NCBI GenBank assembly: GCA_003008705.1
Contig: PDUO01000086.1
Location: forward strand, 66,014-130,013
Direction: 5' to 3'
Length of the DNA: 64,000 nucleotides
From: Pezicula radicicola
Taxonomy: Eukaryota > Ascomycota > Leotiomycetes > Helotiales > Dermateaceae
Part shown: piece after piece, positions 46,013-57,315 of the stretch
How the letters are laid out: each line of letters begins with the position of its first letter
Position numbering within the stretch: the first letter of the stretch is position 1
Notes under the pieces: generated by a model
The model's input: the letters and a program-made list of their open reading frames with translations, nothing else
Told to the model about the DNA's origin: nothing
Databases searched by the model: none
Made by a program: the position numbers and the translations under genes

Positions 46013-49000
46013 CTAGACCTCGTTGTAAAGCTTAGAAAATAAAGACCCGGGCTCCTCTAGTAGCTTTACAGGGTTACCGATCTCAACGATGCACCCGCTG
46101 TTCATGACGACTACCAAGTCAGCATCTAAGATAGTGTCGAGTTTGTGTGCTACACAGATTACAGTAGAATCACTGAAGTTTTTCCGCAGACCTTGTTGTA
46201 TTAGCGCTTCGATCTCCTTGTCTAAACTAGAAGTGGCAAGATGTCAGAGATATCCGGTGTTAGGTGCTCATGTAATGGCTCAGCAGAGCAATTAACTTAC
46301 TAGCTTGTGGCTTCATCAAGTATAAGGACCTTTCCTGTACGAAAGGTGGCTCGCACAAAGCAAAGTAATTGTCTCTGCCCATGCGAGAGGATTTCATTGG
46401 AACAGATGGCGTCGAGGCCCCCCTGTATCTTGATATCATCCCACAGGCGATACTCCTCAAGAGCAGAGATGAGCTGTTCGTCTGGGATGAGGCCTGTGGG
46501 GTCCAGATTATGGCGAATGCTGGCAGGGAGGAAGAATGGCTCTTGGGGCAAAGTTATAAGTCTCGAGCGAACCTCCTCGCGTGGAACGGTCAAGATGTTT
46601 ACGCCGTCCACTATAATTGAGCCAGATCTGAGTTCGATTGTCCGCAGTAAGGAGGCTACCAGTGAGCTTTTGCCACTAATAGTAAGGTTAGTAACTATAT
46701 AACCAATCGCAAAGCCAGCTTAGATGCAAGTTTTCACCTTCCTGTTCTGCCACAAATCCCAACTTTCTGACCAGGATGAATATGCAATGTAATATTCCGT
46801 AGTGTAGGGCTGGAATCGGGGTCTTGGCTATGAAAGATATTAGAATCGACTGAACGGAATGTGCCCTGAAGCTTGGGCGCACTCACCCATGAAATGCCGT
46901 AATATCTTGGAACTGAATTTCTCCGTTTTGGGGCCAGTTTTCGTGGACGGTATTGTTTTCGCCAGGCAGGTGTTCTGACTTGGTGTTGGATGCGAACTTT
47001 CGGACTCGGGCTATTGCCCCAATAGAGATCTCCAAGACTGTCCACTGGGACACCAATCCTTTCAAGCTTTGACCGAAAGCCACCACGTTAACCAGCGCGA
47101 CTCCAACGAGACCGCTGGTCGTAGCCCTGGTAGTCACGGCGAAGGACACGATGGTGATGGCCAATAGGGCTACAGTTAAATCCAGGATCAGCATGAGCCA
47201 TCGCTGAGCACAGAATAAAAGATAGAATGGCCGTTGCGAGGTTTCCAAGGCGTTCTTATTGCGTTCTTTAAACTCCTTCTCCCATCCGAAAGCGCGAATT
47301 GTGGCGGCGCCGTTAATGGTCTCTAGGAAATGCGAGAAGAGCGGCGCTTTAGCTTCAATTTCTAGGATTCGTAGCTGGCGCGACGTGCGGAGGTAGAATT
47401 TCTGGACAAGAAAGACAAATAGCCCGAGGAATGGCATCACGATGCCGGTGTAGTTTGACCCAACGATAATGATGATGGTTTGGCCCACGCAAAAAGTGAG
47501 GGCGATCGTAGTCCCAATCAGTGCTAATGGTAACTCCATGTCGATCACCTGCAGATCCTGACTAAATCTGTGTACAGTGGTCAGCAAATGGCTGCTGTTT
47601 CACTCGAAGCCATACCTATTCGTTGTAGTCCCAGTATCTGTAGAATTGAAGAACGACATTGGAGCACTATCGCAGTCAGCGCAGGCTAAGATGGGCACCA
47701 GGGTTTTCTACTTTAAGACAGCTTCTAGCAAAACGGTATGCAATGCTCTTGCAGACAAGGGTGCTATAGTAAGTATATAATGCCTGATCCAGTGGTTAGT
47801 TCTGTACGTGGCGGCGATTTGACCGACTTACATGCATGCACTGACGAAAGCTACCATGGCCAATATAACAAGTAAAGCATATATAGCAATGTGGTAGGCT
47901 AATCTTTGGTTTGGTTGCACCAGATTTGCACTTGTCCACTGCTGGATCCAGATTTCTGTATTACCAAGTCAGCCCGGATGACCTCGGTGGGGTGTGACGA
48001 GGGGTCATACGTGGAAAGAGGAGGCCAAACGTAAACACCATGCATAAAATGACGAAGATGGCCCAGTTTCTCCATCCAATGGTATCGAGATAGTACTTGT
48101 AGATTGTCATGTCTCCAGCACCTCTCTTCTCTGCCTCAGTGGTGGTCATCGATATAGCAGACGTCTGATTCTCAGGAGCGGTCGTCTCAATTGCGGCTTT
48201 GTTGACGAGTGTTCCCTGGCTTGTAAGTTCCTTTATGTAACCTCCTGTCAAAGCAAACTCTTCGTATGTACCTTGCTTCACAATCCTACCATCAGGTCCA
48301 AGTTCAACAATGTGGTCAGCCGAGGAGATGTTATGGACTGTCGATGTCAATACGCGTCAGTGTGCTGTGAGAATGAGGAGGAATGAGGAGATACCAGAAT
48401 TGGTCGCAAAGACGACTGATGTTCCCTGCTTCTTCAAGATTCCATGCGGACCAAATACTGCTGCAAAAACGTGTTGCTCAGTCTTGTTGTCTAAGCCGCT
48501 CAAAACATCGTCAAGTATTGCAATCGGCTTCCTAGCGTACAATAGCCTAGCAAGAACCTTGAATGCTACAAAGTTACTCCTGTCCCATAGTTGAAAGTGA
48601 TTATCACTTGACAAAGAGCTGGATAACGTACCAGTCGGGTTTTCTGTCCTCCACTCAATTTGAGACCATTACTTCCCACCATTGAATGCTCCCCGAGAGG
48701 AAGTTGAGCTAAGTCCTCTCGAAGCATACACGCGCTGACCACTGTGTCATACCACTGGCTATCGAACTCCGAAACCCCCATGATATTCTCCTTGATTGTT
48801 AAATTCATGAGCCAGGGTGTCTGGTCGCAATATCCCCACTCACCTCCGTCTATTGCTATTACACCTTCCATGCACTGCATCTCGCCGAGAAGAGCCTTTA
48901 GCAGTGTAGACTTGCCACTGCCAACCGGCCCAGTTATCATGACAAGCTCCGCCTGATGGACATTAAAAGTGATGTCAACAAGAACGATAGGAAGCTCTGG

Positions 49001-51240
49001 ACCCCAGCGAGCGCTCACATCGCACACTCTTATAACCACCGTTTCTACCTTGGATGAATCATTCCTGGAGATCGACTTCATATCCATCAACTCAATCGCT
49101 GAGCTATGCTCTTCACCTACATTCATTTGTGTACAACATGGTTCCAGCGTCCTGGAGTCGATTCTGGTCTCAGTGGAGAGGTAATCCTGCACTCGGCTGA
49201 GGCTGCCAACTGCTGTCACTATGCCAAGAACAGCATCGATCCAAATTTCAATCGCTTGCCCGAGAAGTCCAAATATAGTCAAAGATGTATAAGCAGTCTG
49301 GGCGTTCAGCGCTGCGGTATTTCTGGCCTTTGACAGAATACTATAGACCATGAAGCCAAAAAGAGGTGCAAATGCGGTCGAGACATAGGCTTCTCATATT
49401 CTTGTAAGCGAGAGGCACAAATGCAGGTGGTAAGGAGTTAAAGAGGCTTACACAAGCTAACAATTGAAATGAGAAGAAGTCGAAACCCTTTCGATAGGCG
49501 TATCTCAGAGTCACGGAGGCTGGCGATGGCTAAACGAATCTCCTCTGTACTTCCTGACATCTTGACGCCCTTCATCGTGGCCAGAGCAAGTGCTGTGCTT
49601 GCGATGCGTTCTTGAATAGCTTCGAGCCAGAGCTTTTGATACCGACCAGCGTTCCTAGCTAACTTTATGTTTGCCATAATACAAACTAAAGAATTAGATA
49701 TGTGAGACCTAGATTGCTAGAAAGTATTCGAAAGAGATCAAACGCACCCGAGATCACCAGGACAGCTACTGCGGTAGCAATGCCAAGCTGCCTCTGAAGG
49801 AGATACAGGGCTACAGCCATTTCTAGCAGACACACCCATATATCGTGTACCCCTCTCATACCTGATGTGACCCTTTCCACGTCGGCACTCATTAGAGTAA
49901 CCGATGCCGCTTCCGACAGTGCTGCGCTACTGACGCTCAAAGTCCGCTGATAAATCAGCGACACCAAGCAACCTCGCACCATGAGAAGAGCACGGTTGAC
50001 CTTGTGCTGATAAGCTGCCGAAATTACCTAGGTGACGGAGGTTCAACTGCTGCTGCTCTCAAAATTCATGTAATGAATGGAAGACTCACTGCAAGACCGA
50101 TATTGACAATAGCGTAAGCGCCAATGAGCCCATATCCTACATTATTGCTGCCAGGGGCTATAGAGTCGGCAACGAAAGACGTGACCCTATTGACGAGGAA
50201 CGGTTGAGTGAATGTTAAGGCAGATTGGGTTAGCCGTGGGACTACGGCAGCAAGAATCGGCCACTTTAAATATGCCAATACAACTTTCAAAAGTGCATTC
50301 TTGTCATCAGTAGAATCTGTATTTTTTTGGAAGCAGTCAGTGGCTGTCACATCGATCTAAACATTAAAGATAGCTTGAGCCATACCAAAATTCCACGCAG
50401 ATTGCATCTCTTCTGTCGACGGCTGGAAAGCGAGATCCTTGTCTATTGGATAGAGTGCTGCCACAGACAATGAAGCTCTGTAACCTCTCAACAGAAGGGG
50501 ATTGATCCACCAGAAAAGACTCCGACTGAGAATTCCGCTACTCACTTCTGGTGGAATATCCGCATCGATGGCCCGAAGCAAAGGTCGTTTCCCCACCGTC
50601 TCCAAGACGAGAATAAAGAACTTCCACAGCGTCACGACGGTGAACAGGGCTGCAACGGTGCGGTTGTCCGGGATGCTCCATAGTGTACGAGTTTTCGCCG
50701 CATCAAATAAAAGCGAGGCGAGGAAGAAAAGGCTCAAAATGGTTGAGGGTCGTGGCGAGTGGAAGTGCTCTAGATGAGAGAGATAGAATAGAACTATAGC
50801 CCCTACAACTTCTACGACGGCGGAAGCGACCGTCACTCTGGTTATCGATGTGCGTAGAGTCACCGAAAGAACGAGGAATGCAGTCTGGAGAGCAACGAAG
50901 ATGGCCCAAAAAGTCTACACGGAATGGCACAGAAACATTTAGTCACGAGCAGTTATCAAGGGAGCATAGTGTTCGCCTTATTCTCTAGTCAAGTCAACAC
51001 CTTGGAGGGGATACGCACCACTTTGATAACATATAAAAGGCCTCTGTCAGTGACACGCTCGCGTTTGAGCAGGTGATGTGTTCTGATGAGAGCAATGCTC
51101 ACGACTAGCAGCAATGGACTAAGGGACAGGAGGCTCTCCTCGAATAACAAAGTGAAGTCGAAATTATCCCAACATTGCTTAACCTGTGGGCCAAAGGCGT
51201 CTTCTGCGTACATCAGACACTGAGTCGTGTCGGAAGACAT
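46013..51240 (-). CDS. ABCC (MRP)-type ABC transporter
   Basis: A multi-exon gene, about a dozen short introns, ATG at 51240-51238 and TAG at 46015-46013. The N-terminus (FGPQVKQCWDNFDFTLLFEESLLSLSPL, given here only as the family's typical opening) leads into extra helices (TMD0), followed by TMD1. NBD1 has Walker A GPVGSGKST and signature LSGGQKTR, with Walker B AILDDVLSGLD. TMD2 contains APMSFFNSTDTGTTTNRF. NBD2 has Walker A GRTG|SGKSS, a degenerate signature LSHGQRQ, and VLILDEATS|SLD. This layout marks the glutathione-conjugate/multidrug-resistance-associated group. Several splice junctions were checked, including a 42-nt intron near 50350-50390 that removes an in-frame TAG, and the gene looks intact. 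It probably exports, or gives self-protection against, the product of the adjacent NRPS; EcdL of the echinocandin cluster is of this class. Confidence 0.9.
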
Positions 51241-52019
51241 TGTCAAAGTGGGCGTGAATAGTTTGGAGTTAAGGATTTTCGCGCTCTAATACTTCGTATA
51301 TATGTTCTAATTGATGTTATCCTCTCTTGAACTTAGCTAGAGTGGGTCGTCGTCTAGACTAGAGGATGTATTATATAAAATACATTGATTTTTATAGCTA
51401 ATTCGTAAAGCGTTTAATACGGTAATATATACGAGTACAAGGTGCCAGGTCCTACAGGTGGCACAGATACTTGGATCATTTTTTTGCGGGACTTAGTGCG
51501 GCACAGGCTGCTCGCGGCCCACCCCGAGAGACAGGGGAACTTAGTGCGGCACAGGCTGCTCGGGGCCCCAGATAGAAAGATCCGAAGAGCGCAATGGGGC
51601 CTCAGCAAGGAACCCACCCCAGTTCTACCCAGTGTGCCAAGAGACAGGGGTACAGTACAGTATGTAGAGGGTACGGAGAAATCTGCTGAGGTACCGACTA
51701 AGTGCACCAAGGATAGCATTCGCGGGGCTTAATAGGCTTGTCTTGGGGTTTTTAATCCAAGCTTACGGAAGACGAGCTGCCGAGGAAAACACGGATCTCC
51801 TGTTCTATAGGGCAGGCAGGCCTGGTACGCTAGGTGCTGTCATCTAGATTGGGGACAATAAACTGTACATAATAGGAAGGTAGGTTGCTATAACGTCATT
51901 CCAGGTTCTAAGAGGCTCAGGTCCTCTCATTCTATCTACATAACAGGGTGCTTCATGCTGTACGAAGTAGCCCACCAACCAATTCCTTCACTGAAACAAA
52001 CCTGATTCCTCCTGCCACC
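51241..52019. other. Divergent intergenic region of transporter and ligase genes
   Basis: 779 bp between divergent starts, likely holding both promoters. The middle (about 51440-51730) is GC-rich with a direct repeat, in contrast to the AT-rich flanks. The frames found there (96-101 codons) run through the repeat and show no family. Confidence 0.5.
51490..51566. repeat. Direct repeat, 48-bp period, about 28-bp conserved core
   Basis: ACTTAGTGCGGCACAGGCTG begins at 51491 and again at 51539, each followed by CTCGCGGCCC or CTCGGGGCCC. The copies are nearly identical over about 30 bp. The location between two divergent cluster genes leaves a regulatory role open. Confidence 0.75.
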
Positions 52020-54063
52020 ATGATTTTCACATCGCCTTCATGGGTACCAGATCTCCATATCGACCCGCCAGACTCGATACCCATCAGCAGATTCGTCTTG
52101 GATGAGCAGTATTCTCGGCGGCCAGATCGTTCTGTAGATTCTTCCATCATCTGTGGACTCTCGGGAAAGACGTATACAAAGCCGGAGGTGCAACAGCGAG
52201 TCGAGCACTTGGCCCGTGGCCTAGCAAAGGACCTGGGTTGGCTACCTAGCGAAGCCAGTGAATGGGACAAGATTATTGGAATTTATTGCCTCAATACAGT
52301 AAGAATTGAAGACATCTTCGTGTCTAAATCCCGTTCTGCACATTATGGGGAATGCTGATGCTCACTTATCCATTGCTAGATCGACTCCCTTTCCGTATCT
52401 TGGGCAACACATCGTCTTGGGGGCATCTCTTTACTCGCACATCCCACGAATACTGCTTTTGAACTTGAGCGACAGCTGAAGGAAGTGAATTGCACAACCT
52501 TGTTCACATGCCAGCCTCTCTTGCCCACCGTTCTCGATGTCGCCACAAGACTTAAAATCCCTTCCTCACGGATCTTTCTGATTGATCTGCCAGCAGGGAC
52601 TCCAGGTAGCAATACCGAGTCGGCACCTAGTGGTGGACTTGATCCCCAAACTATGTTCAAGACTGTCGACCAACTGGTTGCCAGTGGAGCAGAGCTTGAT
52701 GATCTCGAGCCTTTGAAATGGCAGGCGGGGCAAGGTGCAACACAAGCGGCCTTTTTGTGCTCTTCAAGCGGCACGTCCGGACTGCAGGTAAGCAAGCACC
52801 ATCTAACATCAATCATCATGATAATATCCTCATACTTACTCCTACCTGCTAGAAAACCGTCAAAATTACACACCTGAACGTTATCGCTAACACGATGCAA
52901 CTCGAAACCTTCGAGTCTGTGACGTGGGACGCCGGACCACCGCATATCAGCCTCGGTGTCTTGCCGCTGAGCCATGCGTATGCGCTAGTAGTTGCACACG
53001 TCTTGTTCGCCCGCGGGGACTGCCTTGTCCTACTCCCACGATTCGACATGCAGCAGATGCTGAAAATGATCCAGATGTACGCCATCAATCGGGTCTATGT
53101 AGTGCCACCAATGGTTGTGGCGTTGGTCAAGCATCCGTTTTTGCTCGATGTTTGTGATCTATCGTCCGTCACGTCGGTGGTGGTGGCTGCTGCACCGTTT
53201 GAGCTCAATCTAGCGCAGAGCCTCAATAAGCTCAGGCCAAGCTGGAACATCCTACAGGGCTATGGTAAGTCCAATCCATACAACTATTGGCATATTCTGC
53301 ATAGCGTAGGTGTTAGGATTTCCATGCGTGAACATACTGACTGGACCAAATGTAGGCCTCACTGAAGCTGGCGTGGCGGTGTCACACACCAGCACGAGCG
53401 ATGTATGCCTTGGATCTTCCGGAACCTTACTTCCTCAGTTCGAAGCACGTCTCCTTGCTACAGACGGTACAGATATCGAGGAATATGGGCAGCCAGGGGA
53501 ATTGCTTTTGAGATCACCCAGTATAATCCCCGGCTACATTGACAATGTCGAGGGGAATGAATCTATGTTTTTGGCAAACGGGTGGATGAGAACTGGAGAT
53601 ATGGCCACTATCAATCTAAGCCCAAAGGGGGCGGAGCACCTCTTCATTGTCGATCGAATCAAAGATTTAATCAAGGTAAAGGTACGCAAGGCTGGAGAAC
53701 TGGCTGTGTCGGTTATTTCACATACCAGTATATCAAGACTGATTCGATATTGCTTAGGGTAAACAAGTACCACCTGCGGAGCTCGAAGCACAGCTTTTAT
53801 GTCACCCAGATGTCGCGGACGCGGCCGTGATTGGGATCAGAGATGAACTTTCAGGAGAGCTTCCTAAAGCCTTCATTGTTTTGAAGCAGACTGCTCAGTA
53901 CAAGGACAATGATGAGCTGCAGAGAGACAGCATCAACGAGCACGTGGAGAAGCACATGGCAAAGGAATATCGATTGAAGGGTGGGATTCAGTTCCTGGAA
54001 ACCATCCCAAAGAATGCGGCTGGGAAGATTCTCAAACAAGTTCTGAAAGCTACTTTGAATTAG
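52020..54063 (+). CDS. Stand-alone acyl-AMP/CoA ligase (4CL-like adenylating enzyme)
   Basis: Five exons (52020-52298, 52380-52787, 52853-53264, 53356-53681, 53758-54063) give 576 aa, and all phases agree. The P-loop is SSSGTSGLQ|KTV, a deviation from the common SSGTTGLPKGV: Gln replaces Pro and Gly is lost after Lys. Further ANL motifs are ISLGVLPLSHAYAL, NILQGYGLTEA, GWMRTGDM, DRIKDLIKVK|GKQVPPAELEA and the C-terminal PKNAAGKILKQ with the catalytic Lys. It activates a carboxylic acid with ATP and passes it to CoA or a carrier protein. The nearby NRPS begins with an unloaded carrier domain, so loading of that T0 with a fatty or aryl acid is the likely role, as for EcdI in echinocandin synthesis. 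The acid is unknown. Confidence 0.9.
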
Positions 54064-55606
54064 TCTACATAGCTATGCATGGTCACAGATATTTAGCAAT
54101 TGCAAGAGGGGTTTCATAATTGAGAAATGACTTTAATGCACATGGCCTCTCTTTAAGTGGTGAGATCTATATTGGATACGCATCTCCTTGCAGACTCTAC
54201 GCATCTATAGACATTGACTTTGCAGTTTAGTTGGGATAGTGCAGACGAAAATGGCGTATCTCTGTTATGTGTTCTGCTAAGAGCGAATAAAAGGGGCGCG
54301 ATTTATAGTACAATTACTAGACAGAATTATTCGTTGCTTCGAGGTACTACCCCACTAACACTTACAACTACTATTCTATTTAGCCTACGTTAGCTATATA
54401 CCTACTAACATTGCACAGGCTTTTAATATTAATATTTTAATAGTTAAGAGAACTATTAAACTTAACTTATTATATAATAAAAGTACCTCTTAAGAGAGTT
54501 ATTATAGAAAGAAAGAGTTCTCTAATTAAAATAGACAAGCTATATTAAGATAGATTTAACTTTATTTAAAGGATATATATATAAAGGTTAAGAAAGCTAC
54601 TACTAGTAAATTCTATTACTAAATTATTAAGTATATATTATAAGAATATAGTATTTATAATTAGTATATTAAAAAGTAATTATACCTTCTAAAGAAATAT
54701 ATAAATAAAAACTTAATAGAAAGTATAAGAGTACTAAATATACTTAGAGTAATAAGTGTTTAGTAGAGTATAGAAAGGGCTAGAGTATAGAATAAGTTGT
54801 TTATATAATAGTATAGAAATAGAATAAGAAGATAATCTCTATCTACTATAAGAAGAGATATCTTAGTTATAGTATAAAGAGCCCTTTAAAGTATATTAAA
54901 GAGAATTAGCTATTCTAACCTATATATTTTAGACAGAGACTTTGAATTAAAGAAATATAGTTATTCTTTATACTCTTATATTAAAGTACTTTATAATTAG
55001 TCTTCTTATTCTTCTAATTTAAACTCTATTAAGTATACCTAGTTTTATATTAAAAAAAACAAGCTATATAGATATATTCTAAACTTAAAAGTTTAAAAGA
55101 CTTAGAGGCAGCTATTTATCTTTATAGTATAGAGTATACTAGATAGAGTAAAAGTATATATTAAGGTAAAGAGATAGTGTACTAAGGACTAGGTAGTTAA
55201 TTTTTTTAGGAGTTAGAATTTAACTATTTACAATACTAAGGGTTAAGAATCAAAGCTATTAAGCTAGTGGTTATAGAATTATAATAGATAGTAGAGGGGG
55301 TGGTTTTGGGAATACATTAGAGCGACGAACATTTCTGGCTAGTGATTGTAGCTAAGCGAGGGCAAACAGGCCGAGCTTAGCTACATGACTATTCCATGAA
55401 CTACACTTCAACAGATTAATAACTGTTTAGAGATTCTTTTCAATAGGTCCTGCTGCCTTTAGAAATGCCATAACTAACGTATTAATGGTGCACATGGTTA
55501 CTCGTAGGTGAACTTCATTTCTAAAGAAGGCTTTTCTAACAAATTTCCAACACTTCCTATTCATTCCGAACCTCCAAATCTGCACCCAGTATCTATCCTA
55601 TCTACA
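54064..55606. other. Extremely AT-rich island
   Basis: 54400-55260 is nearly all A and T in TA-rich strings with no open frame. It splits the ligase from the dioxygenase gene. This composition is typical of heavily RIP-mutated transposon copies, but no protein or terminal repeat remains visible. Confidence 0.55.
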
Positions 55607-56684
55607 TCAAACAACTATCTTCGCCAGTGGCTCCATACCACCCGTGATGCGGTTGTCCATTGCATGCACGTCGTGGTTCTCCCTGAACACATCAAACTTC
55701 TCGTCATGCCACTCCCGCGCCGTTTTGAGACTGCCCATCGAGTCCTTGAAAACGGTGGCATCGGTCGCGCGCAGGAAATAGACAAAGCTGTCACGATGTT
55801 CCTCCCAGTGGTCGGTCAGCGGCAGGACACGGTGGATGGCTGACTTGAGCCGATTACCGGACAGGAAGCGCATCGAGTCGCCAATGTTAACCACCAGGTG
55901 GTTCGGCTTCGGTTCCACCCAAAGCCATTCATCGAGATGGGCCGGATCAAGGATCTGAAGGCCCCATTCCTGGCAAAATATCAAGGTCAGGCTTCCTACA
56001 TCGGTGTGTTTGTGGGTGCCGATGCCGTCGTCGTTTCCTGTCCAGGCTGGGTAGCGAATAAAAGAGAATGTTGATCGAGAAGCATCTGATGGTCTGTGCG
56101 CAGCCAAGATGGCGCCGTCGGGGTCTCCTAAACCAGCGGCGAGGTGGTTGATGACATTGAGCGCTATTGCGTGGGAGGTGGAGATATACCGCTTGAACAA
56201 GGCATGGTTGTCTTGGGCAATTCGAGGCAGTCGGGCAGTGCAGTTATCGTCATTTACTTCAGCTCGGAAAAACTGGTAGAATCTTAGCTGCAAATTGAGG
56301 TTGGTAGATGCCTAATATACCTTGAGGCTTTCGTAGCCATCACGCGTGTTCTCCAATGCTCCTGCGGACGTCTTGGTAGGTTCATAACTTGATAGCCAGA
56401 TTAGTTAGTCTCAACGCAGAGGATCTGGGCCAGACTTACCCGTGAGAATCGCTTTTGCGATCATCGCACATCTTCACCTCGAGTGGCTGATCAAAATAGT
56501 CGCGACAAAGTTTCACCATGGCTTGGTAATCCTCTAGATACTCATGATTGCAGCCAACATCCAAATAGAAAAACCCGTGAGTTTGACATGCTTGTAGCAA
56601 TCGTGCTGACTCGGCTTCGTCCCGGCCCAGAAGGCTGAGGTTGATTGTGGGCAACACCGCGGTGCTGGCTGGTGTTACAGACAT
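55607..56684 (-). CDS. 2-oxoglutarate/Fe(II)-dependent dioxygenase (isopenicillin-N-synthase-like)
   Basis: Three exons on the minus strand (56684-56440, 56387-56321, 56287-55607) give 330 aa with matching phases. The second intron would be only 33 nt, which is short. The N-terminal DIOX_N part includes LPTINLSLLGRDEAESARLL and CQTHGFFYLDVG. The iron ligands are in HKHTDVGSLTLIF (HxD) and SAIHRV (distal His), and the 2-oxoglutarate-binding Arg is in RDSFVYFLRA. The length is normal for the family. Such enzymes hydroxylate, desaturate or cyclise, often on NRPS-bound or free amino acids; several serve echinocandin clusters. It is divergent from the NRPS (632 bp apart), which suggests co-regulation. 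The substrate is unknown. Confidence 0.92.
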
Positions 56685-57315
56685 AGCTGAGAACGAAGGA
56701 GTAGAAGTGAAGGAATTGATTCTTTGACCTCTAGACCCAACAATGAACGAGCAGTCACTGTTATTAAAGTGGGCTTTACGACCATGCGAATCCCTCTACC
56801 ACCTCGCCGCACAAAGACAGACACTCGTGATAGATCGAATGCTCGGCGAGCATAGTATAGTACGATGTGTACGGAGTACATGCATGTGTATGTTGGTGAA
56901 CAGGGAGGGTCAAGCGAACAGGGTCAAGCATACAGGGTCAAGCAAAATACTCGGTCGGGCACTCTAGACGACGGGCCCACCCGCTAGATCCTTGGTAAGG
57001 TACGAAGGATTACGCAACTGGGTCACATCGTTCCACACTTCGTTTAGCAGGGACCCTAGCTGCCAATGTGTTGTTTGCTAAATGGCTGTAAAAATGTTGG
57101 AAGGGTAAAAATACTGTAAAAACGCCAAGGTTTACAAGGCTGGCACGGCTTGTGGAGGCTGAAATTGGCGACATATCCAATCTAGCAGCGACTATTTAAG
57201 ATATACAGTAGCACCTACCCAACATGTCAGTAAAATCGACATTGACTAGAAATTTGTAACTGTCTAAACTACTTGCTTTACATTGAAAAGATCGAATATT
57301 GAACGAAGTGAAACG
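56685..57315. promoter_or_regulatory. Divergent promoter region of dioxygenase and NRPS genes
   Basis: 631 bp between the two start codons. It contains a short tandem repeat (56898-56944) and AAAAATACTGTAAAAAC-type A-rich runs near 57090-57125. No defined binding site can be assigned. Confidence 0.45.
56898..56944. repeat. Three direct copies of ACAGGGTCAAGC-like 12-mer
   Basis: AACAGGGAGGGTCAAGC, AACAGGGTCAAGC and TACAGGGTCAAGC stand in a row at 15-18 bp spacing in the dioxygenase/NRPS promoter region. Regularly spaced direct repeats can be regulator sites, but this is only a possibility. Confidence 0.7.

Noticed and set aside
50340..50400. In-frame TAG in the ABC transporter as a nonsense mutation
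   Set aside because: A 42-nt GTATGG...GACAG intron removes the stop, keeps phase and joins sequence of the expected length, so the gene is probably intact.
51414..51732. Overlapping ORFs of 96 and 101 codons between transporter and ligase
   Set aside because: They exist because of the GC-rich direct repeat; no recognisable protein content.
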